Assembly: GCA_035515055.1 (NCBI GenBank)
Contig: DATJBV010000069.1
Location: 1 to 34,965, forward strand
Length of the DNA: 34,965 bases
Source of the DNA: Pollutimonas sp035515055
GTDB lineage: Bacteria > Pseudomonadota > Gammaproteobacteria > Burkholderiales > Burkholderiaceae_B
Direction: 5' to 3'
Shown: positions 16,862-25,195 of the stretch, one piece after another
How positions within the stretch are numbered: position 1 is the stretch's first letter
Layout: every line of letters begins with the position of its first letter
Translations under genes and position numbers: made by a program
Notes under the pieces: model-generated
The model's database searches: none
Told to the model about the DNA's origin: nothing
What the model saw: the letters and a program-made list of their open reading frames with translations, nothing else

Positions 16862-19800
16862 CTACCCGATGCTCATCAGGCTGGCGTTGCCGCCGGCCGC
16901 CGCAGTGTTGACGCTTACCGAGCGTTCGGCCAGCAAGCGCTCAGGGTAATAGTTGGCGCCTTCAGCGAGGTCGCGCGCAGCCATGCCTTGCGCAAGCACG
17001 ATGGGGCCTGGGCGGCGAGCCAAGCGCTGGTTCAAGGAAATGAGCGCGTCTTGTCCGCCTTCGAAGAGCACGGCGCCAAGTAGCATATTCGAGTCGATGA
17101 CGTCGGCTGGCACGAAAGATACCCAATGCGCCAGATTGGGCGGCAGTTCATCGCGAAGTTTCCGGGCTGCCCCGTTGCCCTGGGCATCTTGCGCAAACAG
17201 CGCCTTGTTGCCCGTTGCCAGAGCCGCGGCAAGCTGAACGCGGGCGCCGTGCGCCGTTTCAGCCATGCACAGCACGGGTCCGCGGGGCTCCAGCACATAG
17301 GTATTGCGCTCGCCAGTAGGACCGCCGAGATTCGCGTTGCCACCCAGGCTGGAGGCCGCGTGCAGCCGTCGTGCCTGCGATTCCGCTTCGCCATACCCTT
17401 GTACAGCCAACCACTCGGTGTAGGCGTCCAGCGCCGCCAACGCGCCATCGTTGCGCGCCATGCCCGGCACCGGAGTAAACGGGCATTGGGACAGCAAGCG
17501 CCTGAGATATAACGGCCCGCCTGCCTTGGGGCCCGTGCCGGACAATCCCTCTCCGCCAAAGGGCTGGACTCCGACCACGGCGCCGATGACATTGCGATTG
17601 ACATACACGTTGCCTACCTTGATGCGCTCGATCAGACGGTTTATGGTCTCGTCGATTCGCGAGTGGACGCCGAACGTGAGCCCATAGCCGACGCCGTTTA
17701 TGTCGTCTATAAGAGCATCAAGCGCTTCACGTTGATAGCGGACAACATGCAGCACCGGTCCGAATATCTCTTTGGTAAGCGTACGGACGTTGTCGACCTC
17801 GATAAGGGTGGGCGCAACGAAAGTGCCATGCCGGCAAGCCTCGGGCAGTTCGATCCGAAATACCCGCAAGCGTTGAGCCTGGGATGCCGCAACATAGGTT
17901 TCGATGCCATCGCGAGCTTCCGCGTCGATGACGGGGCCCACGTCGGTTGCCAAATGGTTCGGGTTCCCGATAGTGAGTTCGCGCATTGCGCCCATCAACA
18001 TCTCTTGTGTCCTGGCGGCGATGTCTTCCTGCAAACACAATACGCGCAACGCCGAACATCGCTGCCCTGCGGAATCGAACGCCGATTGCACGACGTCCAG
18101 CACTACCTGCTCCGGCAATGCCGATGAGTCGACCACCATGGCGTTCTGCCCCCCGGTCTCTGCAATGAGCGGGATGGGGTGACCGCGCGGGTCGAGGCGA
18201 CCGGCCAGCGACCGCGCAATGATTAGTGCAACATCGGTCGACCCCGTGAACATGACGGCGCGTACGCGCGCATCGGCCGTCAGCGCGCTGCCGACGGTTT
18301 CACCCTTGCCTGGCAATAGTTGCAGTACCTCGCGCGGTACCCCCGCCTGGTGAAGAAACGCCACGCACTGGGCGGCGATCAATGACGTTTGTTCCGCCGG
18401 CTTGGCTAGCACAGGATTGCCGGCGGCCAGAGCGGCCGCCACTTGCCCCGTGAAAATGGCGAGCGGGAAATTCCATGGGCTGATACATACGACTGGACCC
18501 AGCGGCACATGGGTATCGTTGGAAAAATGCTGTTTGATGTAGTCGGCGTAGTAGCGCAGAAAATCCACCGCTTCGCGTACCTCGGCGATGGCATTGGGAA
18601 ACGATTTTCCCGCCTCGCGAACGATCAGGCCGAGCAGTTCATTCATGTTCTGCTCGAGCAAGTCGGCAGCGACAAGAAGACACGCGGCGCGGTCCTCGAC
18701 AGGCGTTGCCGCCCATCCGGCCGCAGCATCGGCGGCATAGGCGAGTGCGCTGGCCGCGTCGTGGGCCGTGGCTTCGGCAACGTGGCCGACAATGTCGCGA
18801 TGGTCGGCGGGATTGAGCACCGGACGATAGCGGCTTTCGTCCACGTTGTGGTCGCCTACCAATAGCGGACATGCTCGCCAGTTGCGCCCAGCGCTTTCGA
18901 GCAAGTCGGAGCTTAACGCGGCCAATTCGTGTTCATTGCTAAGATCGATACCCCGGGAATTGAGGCGGCGACTGTCGTCCGAACGATAGATGTCGCGCGG
19001 CAAGGGGATTCTTTCGTGCGGCGCGCCCAGCGGCGAAACCTGACTGGCCTGGTCCACCGGATCGGCGATGAGTTCGTCTATGCTGACTTGTTCATCGGCT
19101 ATGCGATTTACAAATGAACTATTGGCGCCGTTTTCAAGCAACCGGCGCACCAGGTAAGCAAGCAGGGTTTCGTGCGTGCCTACCGGCGCATAAATTCGGC
19201 AAGGCCGATCCAGCTTGCCGGCGGCGGCCGGCCCTGTGACTTCTTCGTATAGCGGTTCGCCCATGCCATGCAGGCACTGGAACTCGTACTGGCCCGGCCT
19301 GTACCCCGGCCCGGCCATATGGTAAACGGCTGCCAGGGTGTGAGCGTTATGCGTGGCAAACTGGGGATACACCGCATCCGGAGCCTGGAGCAACTTGGCC
19401 GCACATGCCAAGTAGGATACGTCGGTATATATCTTGCGCGTGTATACCGGATATCCTTCCAGCCCGTCGACTTGGGCGCGCTTTATTTCCGTATCCCAAT
19501 ACGCGCCTTTGACAAGGCGAACCATGAGCCGATGGCCAGTGCGTCTGGCAAGATCCACCACGTAGTCGATCACGTAGGGCGCGCGTTTTTGATATGCCTG
19601 AATCACAAAGCCAATACCAGCCCAACCCGCCAGCGCCTTTTCGGCGCACAAGGCTTCCAGCAGGTCGAGCGAGATCTCGAGGCGGTCGGCCTCTTCGGCG
19701 TCGATGTTGAGACCGATGTCGTAGGCGCGCGCCAACAGGGCGAGTTCACGCAGACGCGGGAACAGTTCGGCCATGACGCGCGCTTGTTGGGCACGGGAGT

Positions 19801-20593
19801 ATCGCGGATGCAATGCCGAAAGCTTGATGGAAATACCCGGCCCTTGGTAAATTCCTCGGCCATTGGATGCTTTCCCAATAGCGTGAATGGCGTGCGTGTA
19901 CGACTGGTGGTACAGCAACGCATCGCGCTCGGTGGTGGCGGCTTCACCCAGCATGTCGTACGAGTAGCGGAATCCGCGGGCCTCGAGTTTTTTGCTGTTG
20001 TTCAGCGCTTCGGCGATTGTCTCGCCCTTGACGAACTGCTCGCCCATCAAGCGCATGGCCATATCGACTGCCTTGCGTATCAGCGGTTCCCCCCCTTTGC
20101 CAATAAGCCGCGTAATGGCGGCTGAAAGGCTGTTTTCGCTGCTCGTGGATACCAGCTTGCCGGTGATCATCAGTCCCCAGGTCGCGGCATTGACGAATAA
20201 TGACGGAGAACCGCCGAGGTAATCGCGCCAATGACCGCGGCTGATCTTGTCCCGGATGAGCGCGTCGCGCGTGGCACTATCGGGTATGCGCAACAGTGCT
20301 TCCGCCAAGCACATGAGGGCAACGCCCTCTTGGCTGGACAAGTCGAATTCCTGAATGAGTCCCTGGACGCCGCTGCTGGTGTTTTTTTTCCGCAGGGCCT
20401 CGACCAGCCTGCGCGCCAGGGCCTGTGCGGCCGCCTGGTCGGCGAATTGGGCCTGTGGCAAAAGCCATGGAATGCACTCGGGCTCGGGGGGGCGGTACGC
20501 CGCTGTAACCGCGTCGCGCAGACTGGACTGCGAGGCGACGTTTTGCGCGAATGCCAAAAAAGGATGGAGTGCTGTGTCGAGTGTCTGTTCCAC
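16862..20593 (-). CDS. putA: Bifunctional proline dehydrogenase / P5C dehydrogenase PutA, no DNA-binding domain
   Basis: A 1243-residue enzyme that oxidises proline to glutamate in two steps at the inner membrane. The FAD-dependent proline dehydrogenase barrel shows RLVKGAYWDTEIKRA and QFATHNAHT. The aldehyde dehydrogenase half carries Glu812 (AETGGQN) and Cys846 (SAGQRCSA). The end GGNASLMSIG is typical of PutA. The start is a GTG at 20593 with GTGAGGAC just upstream, and an in-frame stop lies 15 codons further up. The ribbon-helix-helix domain of E. coli-type PutA (about 1320 residues) is therefore absent, and this protein cannot repress its own promoter that way. putP follows on the same strand. 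Confidence 0.96.
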   Translation of the reverse strand: MEQTLDTALHPFLAFAQNVASQSSLRDAVTAAYRPPEPECIPWLLPQAQFADQAAAQALARRLVEALRKKNTSSGVQGLIQEFDLSSQEGVALMCLAEALLRIPDSATRDALIRDKISRGHWRDYLGGSPSLFVNAATWGLMITGKLVSTSSENSLSAAITRLIGKGGEPLIRKAVDMAMRLMGEQFVKGETIAEALNNSKKLEARGFRYSYDMLGEAATTERDALLYHQSYTHAIHAIGKASNGRGIYQGPGISIKLSALHPRYSRAQQARVMAELFPRLRELALLARAYDIGLNIDAEEADRLEISLDLLEALCAEKALAGWAGIGFVIQAYQKRAPYVIDYVVDLARRTGHRLMVRLVKGAYWDTEIKRAQVDGLEGYPVYTRKIYTDVSYLACAAKLLQAPDAVYPQFATHNAHTLAAVYHMAGPGYRPGQYEFQCLHGMGEPLYEEVTGPAAAGKLDRPCRIYAPVGTHETLLAYLVRRLLENGANSSFVNRIADEQVSIDELIADPVDQASQVSPLGAPHERIPLPRDIYRSDDSRRLNSRGIDLSNEHELAALSSDLLESAGRNWRACPLLVGDHNVDESRYRPVLNPADHRDIVGHVAEATAHDAASALAYAADAAAGWAATPVEDRAACLLVAADLLEQNMNELLGLIVREAGKSFPNAIAEVREAVDFLRYYADYIKQHFSNDTHVPLGPVVCISPWNFPLAIFTGQVAAALAAGNPVLAKPAEQTSLIAAQCVAFLHQAGVPREVLQLLPGKGETVGSALTADARVRAVMFTGSTDVALIIARSLAGRLDPRGHPIPLIAETGGQNAMVVDSSALPEQVVLDVVQSAFDSAGQRCSALRVLCLQEDIAARTQEMLMGAMRELTIGNPNHLATDVGPVIDAEARDGIETYVAASQAQRLRVFRIELPEACRHGTFVAPTLIEVDNVRTLTKEIFGPVLHVVRYQREALDALIDDINGVGYGLTFGVHSRIDETINRLIERIKVGNVYVNRNVIGAVVGVQPFGGEGLSGTGPKAGGPLYLRRLLSQCPFTPVPGMARNDGALAALDAYTEWLAVQGYGEAESQARRLHAASSLGGNANLGGPTGERNTYVLEPRGPVLCMAETAHGARVQLAAALATGNKALFAQDAQGNGAARKLRDELPPNLAHWVSFVPADVIDSNMLLGAVLFEGGQDALISLNQRLARRPGPIVLAQGMAARDLAEGANYYPERLLAERSVSVNTAAAGGNASLMSIG

Positions 20594-20679
20594 GTCCTCA
20601 CCGCCCTTAGGTTGTGGCGCTTCGGAACTGGCAACTCATGAAGCGCGATGCAGCAGTTCCGTCGACTTTACTCCTATTA

Positions 20680-20697
20680 GCGGATGGCGTCATCCGC
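20680..20697 (-). terminator. Short hairpin after dsbC, possible terminator
   Basis: On the minus strand GCGGATG-ACGC-CATCCGC forms a perfect seven-pair stem with a four-base loop, starting nine bases after the dsbC stop. No T-run follows, so it may instead be a 3'-end stabiliser or part of the putA leader. The remaining sequence up to putA shows no clear sigma-70 promoter. Confidence 0.35.
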
Positions 20698-20705
20698 CCT
20701 GATCG

Positions 20706-21476
20706 TTATTTCAGCGCGGCGAGTTTTTCTTCCAGAGCGTCGAGCGGCAAGGCGCCATTGACGCGGGAACCGTCGGCAAAAATGATTGCAGGGGTGCCTT
20801 GCACCATTAGCTTCTTGCCCAAGGCCATCACCTCTTTGACCGGCGTTTCGCAGTCCGCCGATGGGGGCGTCTTGCCGTCCAGCATCCAGGCTTTCCAAGT
20901 TGCCGCCTGGTCTTTGGCGCACCACACATTGCGTGCCTTGACTTCCGAGTCCGGCGATAGGATAGGCAGCAGAAATGTATATACCGTCGTGTTGTCCACC
21001 TTCTGCAAGGTTTCGTGCAGGCGTTTGCAATAACCGCAGTTAGGGTCCTCGAATACTGCCATCTCGCGTGTCCCGTCGCCTTTCACCTGTTTCACCGCAT
21101 GCTGCAGCGGCAGCGCCGAAAAGGGAACTTGCGAGAGCTTTGCCAGGCGTTCCGCCGTAAGGTCTTTGCGTGTCTTGACATCGACCAGCGCGCCTTGAAG
21201 CACGTACTCCACGTTGGCGTCGGTGTACAGCAGATCCATGCCTATCCGCACTTCGAACAAGCCCGAAAACGGCGTTGCCCTGACCTCGCTGACCTCGATG
21301 CCAGGAAACCGCTCGGTAAACGTCTTTCGTATTGCTTCCGTCGACTGTACCGTGGCGGGCGCCGCGCCCTCATTGCCTTTGGTGGATAAGGCCGCGGCTT
21401 GCGCCGGGGCGGCAAAGCCAAATGCAACACCGGCCAGGACGGCCGTAGCAAGCAGGCCCTTTAAATACACAGACAT
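20706..21476 (-). CDS. dsbC: Thiol:disulfide interchange protein DsbC
   Basis: A 256-residue periplasmic disulfide isomerase. A Sec signal peptide (residues 1-27, ending APAQA-A) leads to an N-terminal dimerisation domain (IEVSEVRATPFSGLFEVRIG). A thioredoxin domain follows, with the active site Cys147-Gly-Tyr-Cys150, a structural Cys pair (NVWCAKD and ADCETP) and the cis-Pro loop QGTPAIIF. It reshuffles wrong disulfides in exported proteins and is kept reduced by DsbD, which is not in this window. It lies 65 bases after the UbiH-family gene on the same strand. Confidence 0.95.
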   Translation of the reverse strand: MSVYLKGLLATAVLAGVAFGFAAPAQAAALSTKGNEGAAPATVQSTEAIRKTFTERFPGIEVSEVRATPFSGLFEVRIGMDLLYTDANVEYVLQGALVDVKTRKDLTAERLAKLSQVPFSALPLQHAVKQVKGDGTREMAVFEDPNCGYCKRLHETLQKVDNTTVYTFLLPILSPDSEVKARNVWCAKDQAATWKAWMLDGKTPPSADCETPVKEVMALGKKLMVQGTPAIIFADGSRVNGALPLDALEEKLAALK

Positions 21477-21541
21477 ATAAGCTCCAGAAAATAAACGGTA
21501 CTACCGCCACAGCGGGGCGGCTTGAAGCGACAGGCGCGGGC

Positions 21542-22714
21542 TTATTGCCCCGACGCCCCGCCAATCAGAAAACGTTTGACGAACGGCACGCGATCGACGC
21601 ACTGCATGCCTACATTACGCGCCCATACCAAAGGCGTTGCCTGGGCGGCAAACAGGCGGTGCAGGCCGTGGGTGGCCAGCCGCATCGCCATGATGGGCTC
21701 GGCCCGGGAACGGCGATACCGGTGCAGTACGCGCAAGTCGCCCGCTAGACGGTACGACTCTTTGTCGCGCAAAATGCGTAATAGTTCCTCGACATCGCCC
21801 AGGCCCAGATTAAGGCCTTGACCGGCAAGCGGATGAACCCGGTGAGCCGCATCGCTGACAAGCGCGACGCCAGGGGCCACCATGCCGCTGCTTTCCAGAA
21901 ACAAAGGGAAACCAAAAAGCGGACTGCGCACGTGCAGGTTTCCCAGGCGGCCCCCGGTAGCGGCGGCAAGGCGCGTCTGGAGGGTACGGGATTGCTCTTC
22001 CCGCGGCATTGCCAGCAGTTCAGCGGCCATGGCGTGCGGCATGGACCAGACCATGGACACTTGATGCCCTTCCCCTGTGTCGGGTAGCGGCAGCAGCGCC
22101 AGTATCGAGTCGCCGGTAAACCATTGCAACGCTATATTCTGATGCGGCAACTGCGCCGACAGATGCACTACGACGCCGGTGTCGCCATAAGGCTGCGACT
22201 GGTGGGAAATACCTGCGGCCGCTCGTACGGGCGATTGTGCGCCGTCGGCGCCCACAAGCAGGTCGGCGTGCAGTGCCCGCCCGGTATCAGTGATAACCGT
22301 GAGTGACTCGAGCGCCTGGAATTTTTCCTGGTGCCACGTAATGCCGAAAACCCGCACCGCCTGTTGCAGCGCGCGTTCCATTTCACTGGACTCCACGATC
22401 CAGGCCAGCGCTTGTTGAGCCGCCTGCCAGGCATGGAGATTGAGTGCCCCGCCGCCGTCGCCATAGACTTCCATGGACTCGACCGGTGTGATCCGATGCG
22501 CCTCCATCATTGACCATACGCCGAGTTTTGCGAGAAACGCCTGGCTGGTGGCCGAAATGGCATAGACACGAGGGCAATAGACGTTGTCAGCGGCCGGCGC
22601 CGGTATGGCCCGCGGTCCAAGAAGGCTTACATCGAAGCCGCCTTTGGCGAGGCCCAACGCCGTTGCCAGGCCCGCGATGCCGGTTCCGCAGACCAATATA
22701 GATTCTTTATTCAT
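21542..22714 (-). CDS. UbiH/COQ6-family FAD-dependent hydroxylase
   Basis: A 390-residue flavoprotein monooxygenase. Motifs in order are the FAD-binding GxGxxG (Gly10, Gly12, Gly15), the LLVGADGAQSPVR segment (152-164) and the family signature SDAAHRVHPLAGQGLNLG (287-304). These place it in the ubiquinone-ring hydroxylase family (UbiH/UbiI/UbiF/UbiM), but position specificity cannot be read. The start at 22714 is chosen because the Rossmann motif follows directly and it overlaps the mltA stop by four bases (ATGA). The much longer in-frame extension to 23164 runs inside mltA. It is probably in one operon with apaG, mltA and dsbC. Confidence 0.9.
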   Translation of the reverse strand: MNKESILVCGTGIAGLATALGLAKGGFDVSLLGPRAIPAPAADNVYCPRVYAISATSQAFLAKLGVWSMMEAHRITPVESMEVYGDGGGALNLHAWQAAQQALAWIVESSEMERALQQAVRVFGITWHQEKFQALESLTVITDTGRALHADLLVGADGAQSPVRAAAGISHQSQPYGDTGVVVHLSAQLPHQNIALQWFTGDSILALLPLPDTGEGHQVSMVWSMPHAMAAELLAMPREEQSRTLQTRLAAATGGRLGNLHVRSPLFGFPLFLESSGMVAPGVALVSDAAHRVHPLAGQGLNLGLGDVEELLRILRDKESYRLAGDLRVLHRYRRSRAEPIMAMRLATHGLHRLFAAQATPLVWARNVGMQCVDRVPFVKRFLIGGASGQ

Positions 22715-23988
22715 CGTGCAGAAGGAGCCCCCGCCTGTTTGGGCCACAAGACCCACATGTCGCCGCGTTGCTTCATACGCCCCGCCATTGCGCCGGCCTC
22801 GTCGCCAAAGCCCCAGTAAAAATCGGTCCGCGCCGCGCCTTTGATGGCGGCACCCGTATCCTGCGCGAAGACGACCCGCCGCAGCGGCTGCGATGTGGCG
22901 GGGAAAGTGGTTGCGAGGAAGAGTGGAGTACCCAGCGGAACAAACGTGGTATCCACCGCCACCGAGCGCTCGCCTATGAGGGGAATGCCATAGGCGCCCT
23001 TGGGCCCGAGGTCTGGATCGATCACGGCTTCTTCGTTGAAGAAAACCATGGCCGGATTGGCATTCAGCATCTCCTGCACTCGGGCCGGATTCTGCCTGGC
23101 CCATGCCTTGATGTTCTGCATCGACGCCTTTGCCAATGGCAGCTCTCCCTGCGTGGCCAACCACTGCCCGATAGAAGCGTAAGGCCGGCCATTATGGTCG
23201 GCATAGGCCAGCCGTATGGTGGTTCCGGTATCGAGCAAGGCACGGCCCGACCCCTGGACTTGCAGGAAAAATGCCTCGACGGGGTCGTTCACGTACACAA
23301 TGGCAGGCGGCTGGCGTGCCTCCGATGCCGCAATTTCGGCGCGGGTGTCGTAAGGCACCACACGCTTGCCGTTCAACTTGCCGCGTATGCGCTTGCCCGC
23401 AAGTTCGGGATATACCGCCCCCAGTTCAATAGTAAGGAGATCGGCCGGTGGGGAATATAGCGGCCATTGGTAGTCGCCACCCCGCGTGCGGGAAGCGCGC
23501 ACCAGCGGTTCGTAGTAACCGGTCACCGTGTTTTGCGCCGGCTTGCCCCCGGCGTCGAGCAGGCGCCACGGTTGCAACTGCTCTTGCAAAAACTCCCGTA
23601 CCGACGCCGTTCCAGCGGTTTCGTTGGTGAGCCCCGACTGCACGGCCGCGGCACATGCCGGCTGCCACGCGCGCGGCGTGGCGCGCGCCTGTATTGCCAG
23701 CGATCCAGACACGGGCCGCATCAGACCCTTGCAATTATTGATGAAAGCCTTCCAGACATGCTGCATGTCATCGTCCTGCCACCCTGGCAAGGCCGCCCAT
23801 GACGTCGCTTGGAATTTGCCCGCCAGGGGACGCGGCGCGGTGTCGCGTATGGCTTGGAGCGCGGGTACGCGCAAAGGCTGCTCAATGATGGCCTGCGCGG
23901 GCTCCGCTTCGGGCGCCTCTTCAGGCGGTAGCGTACTGCACGCCGCAAGCAGCGCCAGCAGCGAAGATGAAGCAAGAATTCTTCTCAT
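22711..23988 (-). CDS. mltA: Membrane-bound lytic murein transglycosylase A
   Basis: A 425-residue outer-membrane lipoprotein that cleaves peptidoglycan and forms 1,6-anhydromuropeptides. The N-terminus has a lipobox ending in Cys17 (LLALLAAC). The 3D-like C-terminal region DTGAAIKGAARTDFYWG begins at Asp377. Asp389 in TDFYWG is the likely catalytic residue, by analogy with E. coli MltA. The start at 23988 (MRRILASS) gives a clean signal peptide; the in-frame extension to 24132 would run into apaG. It is 20 bases downstream of apaG and overlaps the UbiH-family gene. Confidence 0.94.
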   Translation of the reverse strand: MRRILASSSLLALLAACSTLPPEEAPEAEPAQAIIEQPLRVPALQAIRDTAPRPLAGKFQATSWAALPGWQDDDMQHVWKAFINNCKGLMRPVSGSLAIQARATPRAWQPACAAAVQSGLTNETAGTASVREFLQEQLQPWRLLDAGGKPAQNTVTGYYEPLVRASRTRGGDYQWPLYSPPADLLTIELGAVYPELAGKRIRGKLNGKRVVPYDTRAEIAASEARQPPAIVYVNDPVEAFFLQVQGSGRALLDTGTTIRLAYADHNGRPYASIGQWLATQGELPLAKASMQNIKAWARQNPARVQEMLNANPAMVFFNEEAVIDPDLGPKGAYGIPLIGERSVAVDTTFVPLGTPLFLATTFPATSQPLRRVVFAQDTGAAIKGAARTDFYWGFGDEAGAMAGRMKQRGDMWVLWPKQAGAPSAR

Positions 23989-24008
23989 CAAGTATTCCGG
24001 TCTACCAG

Positions 24009-24383
24009 TTAATGCAATGTGCGGGGCATGGCCAGGACAAATTCCTGGATGGGGACTTCGAACGGGATACCGTTTTCTCCAACACAATGATAAGCACCGC
24101 GCATGGTGCCCACCGGCGTGGGAAGAGGGCATCCGCTGGTGTATTCGAAGCTTTCGCCGGGACCAAGCAGGGGTTGCTGACCGACAATACCCAGGCCACG
24201 GACTTCCTGGGTGTTCTGCTTCCCATCGGTAATGACCCAGTGGCGGCTGATGACTTGCGCGGCATGCTGGCCGTTGTTGGTAATACGCACGGTGTAGGCG
24301 AAAACGAATTGCTGCTCATCTGGCTGCGATTGCTCGGGCAAATACTGGGGAATCACCGTAACCGCAATGTCGTATGGTTTCAT
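24009..24383 (-). CDS. apaG: ApaG/Co2+-Mg2+ efflux-type domain protein
   Basis: A 124-residue single-domain beta-sandwich protein, the normal ApaG length. Hallmarks are FAYTVRITNNG, LISRHWVITDG-like text (VISRHWVITDG), GLGIVGQQPLLGPGE and the YTSGCPL / GTMRGAYHCV segment. The start at 24383 (MKPYDIAV) matches the family; an in-frame ATG at 24434 would add 17 residues. Its biochemical role is unsettled; the fold is shared with F-box proteins of eukaryotes. It is divergent from rpe with a 110-base gap and is the first gene of the minus-strand apaG-mltA-UbiH-dsbC set. Confidence 0.94.
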   Translation of the reverse strand: MKPYDIAVTVIPQYLPEQSQPDEQQFVFAYTVRITNNGQHAAQVISRHWVITDGKQNTQEVRGLGIVGQQPLLGPGESFEYTSGCPLPTPVGTMRGAYHCVGENGIPFEVPIQEFVLAMPRTLH

Positions 24384-24427
24384 GTTGGATTCCGTATTAA
24401 ATGGTGCGGCGGTATTTAAATGGAAAG

Positions 24428-24456
24428 TTAGCACGAACCTGCAATAATGGCATAAA
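24428..24456 (+). promoter_or_regulatory. Candidate sigma-70 promoter for rpe
   Basis: TTAGCA (24428-24433) and CATAAA (24451-24456) are separated by 17 bases, each matching four of six consensus positions. They lie about 38 bases before the rpe ATG in the apaG/rpe divergent gap. The match is moderate and was found by eye. Confidence 0.35.
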
Positions 24457-24493
24457 CGCTGCTTTCATTCTTGCCAACTACCAATTCACGTCT

Positions 24494-25195
24494 ATGCCAT
24501 TCACCAATCCCATCCGTATTGCTCCCAGCCTGCTGGCCGCCGACTTCGCCCGGCTAGGCGAAGAAGTCAGGAACGTCGTTGCCGCCGGCGCCGACTGGAT
24601 ACACTTCGATGTCATGGACAACCATTATGTGCCGAACCTGACCATGGGCCCCATGGTTTGCGAAGCGTTGCGGCCGCATACGAAGGCACCCATCGACGTG
24701 CACCTGATGGTCGAACCCGTCGACGCCATTATCCCGCAATTCGCCAAGGCGGGCGCCAATATCATCACATTTCATCCAGAGGCATCGCGCCATCCCGACC
24801 GCAGCCTGGCCCTGATACGCGAGCACGGCTGCAAGGCGGGACTGGTCTTCAATCCGGCCACGCCGTTGGATTGGATGGATTACGTCATGGACAAGCTCGA
24901 TGTTGTGCTGCTGATGTCGGTTAATCCCGGGTTCGGTGGCCAACAATTCATTCCTGGCACGCTCGACAAGCTCGTCCAAGTGCGACGCCGGATAGATGCG
25001 TGGGTGAATGCCGGCGGGCAGCCCATTGCGCTAGAGGTGGACGGCGGAGTCAAAGTGGACAACATCGCCGCCATACGTGCCGCGGGGGCCGATACGTTCG
25101 TGGCGGGCTCGGCCATTTTTGGCAAGCCCGATTACAAGACAGTCATCGACGACCTTCGGGCGCAAATAGCGTCGGCCGACGCTATTTCCGCGTAG
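24494..25195 (+). CDS. rpe: Ribulose-phosphate 3-epimerase
   Basis: A 233-residue TIM-barrel enzyme that interconverts ribulose 5-phosphate and xylulose 5-phosphate in the pentose phosphate (and Calvin) pathway. Visible motifs are IAPSLLAADF, the metal site His37/Asp39 (DWIHFDVMDNHYVPN), HLMVEPVD, MSVNPGFGGQ and the phosphate-binding LEVDGGV. The start at 24494 fits the family; 24401 would add 31 non-conserved residues. In many betaproteobacteria it precedes gph directly. Here a minus-strand c-di-GMP gene separates them, and the coding ends overlap by 14 bases. Confidence 0.96.
   Translation: MPFTNPIRIAPSLLAADFARLGEEVRNVVAAGADWIHFDVMDNHYVPNLTMGPMVCEALRPHTKAPIDVHLMVEPVDAIIPQFAKAGANIITFHPEASRHPDRSLALIREHGCKAGLVFNPATPLDWMDYVMDKLDVVLLMSVNPGFGGQQFIPGTLDKLVQVRRRIDAWVNAGGQPIALEVDGGVKVDNIAAIRAAGADTFVAGSAIFGKPDYKTVIDDLRAQIASADAISA

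Noticed and set aside
22715..23164. 150-codon N-terminal extension of the UbiH-family gene
   Set aside because: It overlaps mltA entirely, and the Rossmann motif begins right after the ATG at 22714.
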